DNA of 64,000 bases from positions 806,001 to 870,000 of the forward strand of contig NW_026570260.1 of the NCBI RefSeq assembly GCF_019649055.1. Direction: 5' to 3'. How positions within the stretch are numbered: the first letter of the stretch is position 1; each line of letters starts with the position of its first letter. The position numbers were made by a program, and so were the translations under genes. The stretch comes from Paramacrobiotus metropolitanus. Lineage: Eukaryota > Tardigrada > Eutardigrada > Parachela > Macrobiotidae. The notes beneath the pieces are model-generated. The model did no database searches, was not told where the DNA came from, and saw only the letters and a list, made by a program, of their open reading frames with translations. Positions 60,619-64,000 of this stretch are shown piece after piece.

Positions 60619-61066
60619 CACCAAGTTACTCATGGAATGAACCGGCATGATTAGATAGTGTCAATAGGTTATTTAATGTGGTTGCGATTTAGTTGAAAAA
60701 GTACAGAAAGGCGATTACGTGCGCAAGTGTCATTGCTTTCCTTTTTCCCACGATTTCTTTTGAAAATCTTTCTGAATACTTAAAAACTTAACTACACCTG
60801 GGTTTTGGTTTTATGCATCGACCCCAGCGCGATTGTCTCTCTTCCATTTTGTTTTCCACCATAGCGTCAAGTTATCGCAACCAACATAAAAACGTTTACT
60901 TCCGCTTGTATGCATCCTAATGTTATTGCTGCTGACTGTTTTGGCTGATGTTGTTGATTGTGACTACACGCTTCAATGTTTTCTATTATTTTGTTGTTAG
61001 ACTTCTGCTGTCTGTAGCCTAGAGGGAGCAACTGCTCCATGCAAAGGACAATAAACATTAACAATA
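60619..61066. other. Intergenic; nothing recognised
   Basis: About 450 bp between the LINE remnant and the inverted-repeat element; no coding or structural feature seen. Confidence 0.35.
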
Positions 61067-61998
61067 TGGGTGGTCAAAATCTTCTGTGTAATCGATGCAT
61101 GTAGCGTAAAGGCCAGAACAAGTAAAAACAACCCGATGAATCAGCCAAAAATCTGTCAACAAATGATAAGACGAGTATGTTTGCGTGCCAGGAAAGAAAC
61201 TGACCACCAAAGTGAAAACAAAAGTTACTTTTAATGCAAAATGCGGCGCCACATGAACTAGTCTGCATCATGTCCCGGCATAACGAAGACATCGCTGCGC
61301 CTGTCACGCTGCAGCTATTCTTTATTTGCGAGGCGTTCAAAAATTAATTGCACGTGTATAAATTACAGTAGTGGCAATAACTGTTGTGATTTCTGCAATG
61401 GCACCACCATCTAAAAGGCAGAAATTTCTTAATCTATGCGACAAAAAGATTATCAGTTTAAAGATCGAAGAGTTAATCAATGATGAAACGGAGCAAGCCT
61501 TGTTAGAAAGCGATTCCGAAAGCACCAGCGATAGCGATTTTGATGCGCTTGAATCAGAAGACGACGATGTTGAGTTCATGTTGAAATTTAAAGTGTGTCT
61601 CCAGAGCCGTCGTTATTTAAGCCGGCAACAAATGCAAAGTGAAAGTCAAACAGACTGAAATGCAAAATATGCTGGTAATTCCGTAATTAATCACGCAAGC
61701 GACATATCAGATCATTACATATGAAATTATACAAATCCATTGTATGCAGTGGTTGGCAAAATGTTGACAACAAAGAACTCTGCTGGCTGACATATACGTG
61801 TGTATGTCTGGGTAAGTAATGGTTGCGCTTCGATATCGAAGCGCAACGCTTACATGGAAGAGTAAGCTGATAACCCATCCCAGAATTCTTGTTTACGAAT
61901 GAGCACGTTTGCTTGTTTACGCGCCGTTGACTCACGCTTTTTACCCAACTGCCGCGCAAACTGCCGCGTAAAGAATACACAGAGATTTTGACCACCCA
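61067..61998. mobile_element. Inverted-repeat DNA element, 0.93 kb, TA target duplication
   Basis: The left end TGGGTGGTCAAAATCT at 61067 is repeated in inverse orientation ending at 61998; similarity extends about 30 bp with small gaps (TCTGTGTA, then GCGTAAAG or CTTTACGCG). TA flanks both ends (61065-61066 and 61999-62000), as expected of Tc1/mariner-type insertion. The interior holds one short acidic frame but no transposase I recognise, so it is probably non-autonomous. Confidence 0.75.
61398..61658 (+). CDS. Short acidic frame inside the DNA element
   Basis: 86 codons starting MAPPSKRQKFLNL; basic start, then Asp/Glu/Ser-rich (ALLESDSESTSDSDFDALE), then VEFMLKFKVCLQSRRYL. The pattern resembles the N-terminal leader of some transposase or host genes, possibly a captured or deleted remnant. 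No catalytic residues. Weak call. Confidence 0.3.
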   Translation: MAPPSKRQKFLNLCDKKIISLKIEELINDETEQALLESDSESTSDSDFDALESEDDDVEFMLKFKVCLQSRRYLSRQQMQSESQTD

Positions 61999-62832
61999 TA
62001 ATGCTGGACCACTTACAGTATTTGGTTGTATAACGAAATTCGCGTCAAAGATCCAGACACTGTCGTTGATATTGTCATTTTGCCTACTGGAAAGGTCATA
62101 AATAACAGAAGTTTATGAATTTCGCTTGACATTGGTGAAATATAAAATTAATATAAATCACAGATTCTTAATAATGGGCAATGAACTGGGTGTCTGTAAT
62201 AACCGAACAGGGTGTCCCTACTTCGCTAATGTAAAGAGGGTGCATGTAATTAACGGGGTGCGAAAAGGGGTGGCTATAATCAGGCCCGTTTGGAGACCCT
62301 GGTTAGATTTTTAAAACGCTGCTCCTCCTACAGTTTTGATCGCACATTTTTTTTGTGCAACATTAGACTCGCCGTGAATGAAGCATGTTACGATATGGGC
62401 AATTCTGTAATGACCAAGGGTAAACTGCTTCGCTGCGCCTAACTGTAAAAAAATTATGATGGGATGATGGCTGATATTGGCACCGTCGCAATTCTGACTC
62501 TGATCCTCGCCACTCACCGCTGCTGTGATGCCTGTTCCAAAACCACAACGCTTGCACCAACCACGAAACAGCTGCCACGCAGTAAGACTGCCACGCATTG
62601 GATATACATGGCTCGTACTTCGATGTACCTCAATTAAAGACGGATCACTTTGATCATACGGTCTGAAACGTGGATAACGGGCCCCATGTTGCACGTTACA
62701 TAATGTGCTCCTGATCGCATTACATGGGTGATCTACTTTCAACCGTATACTCCCTCAAATATCCATCTTTGAGGCACATCGAGGTATAGCATCTGTAGAA
62801 GGCTTACAAAGGCAAGCCTCTTAATTTTACAG
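61999..62832. other. Intergenic with diverged inverted motif
   Basis: About 830 bp. Around 62180-62290 the minus strand reads TATAGCCACCCC, GCACCCCGTTAATTA and GCACCCTCTTTAC, resembling 58660-58810 in inverse orientation. A 143-codon minus frame (62311-62742) has no family features. Confidence 0.35.
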
Positions 62833-63131
62833 CAACACCCATACCAGAGAAATACCGTATGATAACCCAGCCGCCCAACATTCCCACAAAGTGTCTGCGC
62901 TGCTCGTCGCGCTATGACAGCCATGACTTGAATAAGGATCTCGATCCCAGTTGTCCAACGGGGCAGAGGTTCAGGGATTTACAGAAACAGCCCAACTGGC
63001 AAACGCAGCTGGAAAGCACCCTTAACCAACCAACGTCAAACGTTGACGTATGCTTTAAAGACGACACGATGTGCGTTATGGCGCTTATGGTACAGGATCG
63101 CCAGATTGGCGAAAACATGATAAGTAAGTGA
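62833..63131 (+). CDS. Exon of a possible Ly6/quiver-like secreted protein
   Basis: After an acceptor (ttttacag, 62831-62832) the frame reads on through KCLRCSSRYDSHDL and PSCPTGQRF, with VCFKDDTMCVMALMV near the end. It either ends at a TGA (63129-63131) or is spliced at gtaagt (63124). The CxxCxSRYD start and the spaced cysteines resemble the quiver/sleepless branch of Ly6 proteins, but the first exon (signal peptide) and the last box (CCN) are not visible. Could be a fragment. Confidence 0.4.
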
Positions 63132-63312
63132 AAGCATTCTAGTACTCTTGCCGCAGTTCTTCCTTTTTATCGCCCTACGCTTACTTATGTAATCGGATCA
63201 CTCGAACTGTGGTCTGTGGTCACTGAACGTTCACCAGTATTTGATTTTTTTGCGAGATAACCATGTCACCAAATTTTTCGCCTGTCATTGGATACCTCAC
63301 AGAGGTAGACTA

Positions 63313-63739
63313 AGGGTACTCAAACATCCTTTACGAACGGCTCTATAAGTTATAGATGCGATTTCTCTTTAACTCTCACTAGCCAATCATACTTCTCTAA
63401 ATCGGTTAATGATTAGTTAGGTTTGAATGGGTGTTTACGCATCCCACTTCACAAGAGGACAGAAAGTCTAAAACCATTGGAAACAAATTTCAGTAGTCCG
63501 CAACAGATATCTGCATATTAGATGCAGGATCCGTTTCAGTTTGCACTAGCGATTTCCAACTCAGCGGGCCCTATACCGAAAAGTAACGATTTTGGTACTT
63601 TAAGTTAAAGGACTTTAAGTTAAAGAGAGGAAAATTATAGAGCCCTTCGTCCAATGGTCGTGCAGAGACGGAGCCAAAAGTTAAACGATCTGGCCCCTTT
63701 AAGTTATAGAGCCATTCGTAAAGGATGTTTGAGTACCCT
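63313..63739. mobile_element. MITE-like element, 427 bp, with long terminal inverted repeats
   Basis: The left end AGGGTACTCAAACATCCTTT at 63313 and its inverse at the right end (ending 63739) agree for over 35 bp with one difference (ACGAACGG versus ACGAATGG). TA flanks both sides (63311-63312, 63740-63741). The interior has repeated TTTAAGTTAAAG and TATAGAGCC words but no coding frame. A non-autonomous DNA transposon. Confidence 0.85.
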
Positions 63740-63741
63740 TA

Positions 63742-64000
63742 CTGTAATGGAGCTCACTCGGTGCAAGTGATGTGGTTAACGCCCAATTCTAACTGTGTCC
63801 AACGCGTGAGGGATGCTTCTTTTGGCAGAACATGAAACATGAATTTTCAGCAAGAACTGCTTTTCCTTAGCCACTTAACCATAGCCGTGCCTTTAATGTG
63901 TCATTGATCTGCATATCCGTTGAAGAAACCATGAATAAGTTATGAATGGGAATTATTATTATTATGTTAATAATGAATAATTATATATACTATTACCATT
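63742..64000. other. Right edge, no feature seen
   Basis: About 260 bp, ending in an AT-rich run of ATTATTATTATG-type repeats; the window stops here. Confidence 0.35.

Noticed and set aside
62311-62742. 143-codon minus-strand frame
   Set aside because: No family signature, lies in a repeat-rich stretch, and no splice context supports it.

Overview
The window is eukaryotic nuclear DNA from a small-genome invertebrate animal. Nearly every gene is split by short introns (about 50-400 bp) with GT-AG borders, several 3' ends carry AATAAA, and the recognisable proteins are animal ones: NDUFS1, cathepsin D, OMA1, phospholipid scramblase, SLC17, DCST1, AK7, RSPH9 and a tandem-GAF phosphodiesterase. 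Roughly 25 genes in 64 kb is dense. A tardigrade-like or other compact ecdysozoan genome is my guess; nothing here proves the phylum. All gene models were spliced by eye from reading frame, splice consensus and family homology. For multi-exon models I checked that coding phase is preserved across each junction. Exceptions are stated.

Layout, left part (1-22 kb): the 3' end of a DHHC palmitoyltransferase; a three-exon protamine-like gene; a short extended-synaptotagmin-like gene (minus); a DCST1/sneaky-like gamete protein; NDUFS1; a 14-exon cathepsin D (minus); and adenylate kinase 7 (minus).

Middle (22-41 kb): an SLC17-type transporter whose second intron holds a complete, apparently intact DIRS-order (PAT/Ngaro-like) tyrosine-recombinase retrotransposon with split direct repeats. 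It is followed by a small membrane protein, an RIIa-domain (ROPN1L/RSP11-like) protein, a large unrecognised gene, OMA1, and a divergent pair of unrecognised genes.

Right part (41-57.8 kb): a membrane RING-H2 protein with a long perfect palindrome in its intron; two Ly6/uPAR-like genes flanking an axonemal-type beta-tubulin; a membrane-anchored coiled-coil protein; a phospholipid scramblase; radial spoke protein RSPH9; and a two-GAF cyclic-nucleotide phosphodiesterase.

From 57.8 kb to the right edge the sequence is repeat-rich and gene-poor: a decayed LINE, a 0.93-kb inverted-repeat DNA element, a 0.43-kb MITE, and one exon that may belong to another Ly6/quiver-like gene.

A theme runs through the host genes. 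The protamine-like protein, DCST1, AK7, the RIIa protein, the beta-tubulin with an EGEFEEE tail, and RSPH9 all belong to families used in sperm chromatin, sperm-egg fusion or the flagellar axoneme. If the animal has no motile cilia other than sperm tails, this is a loose neighbourhood of male-germline genes.
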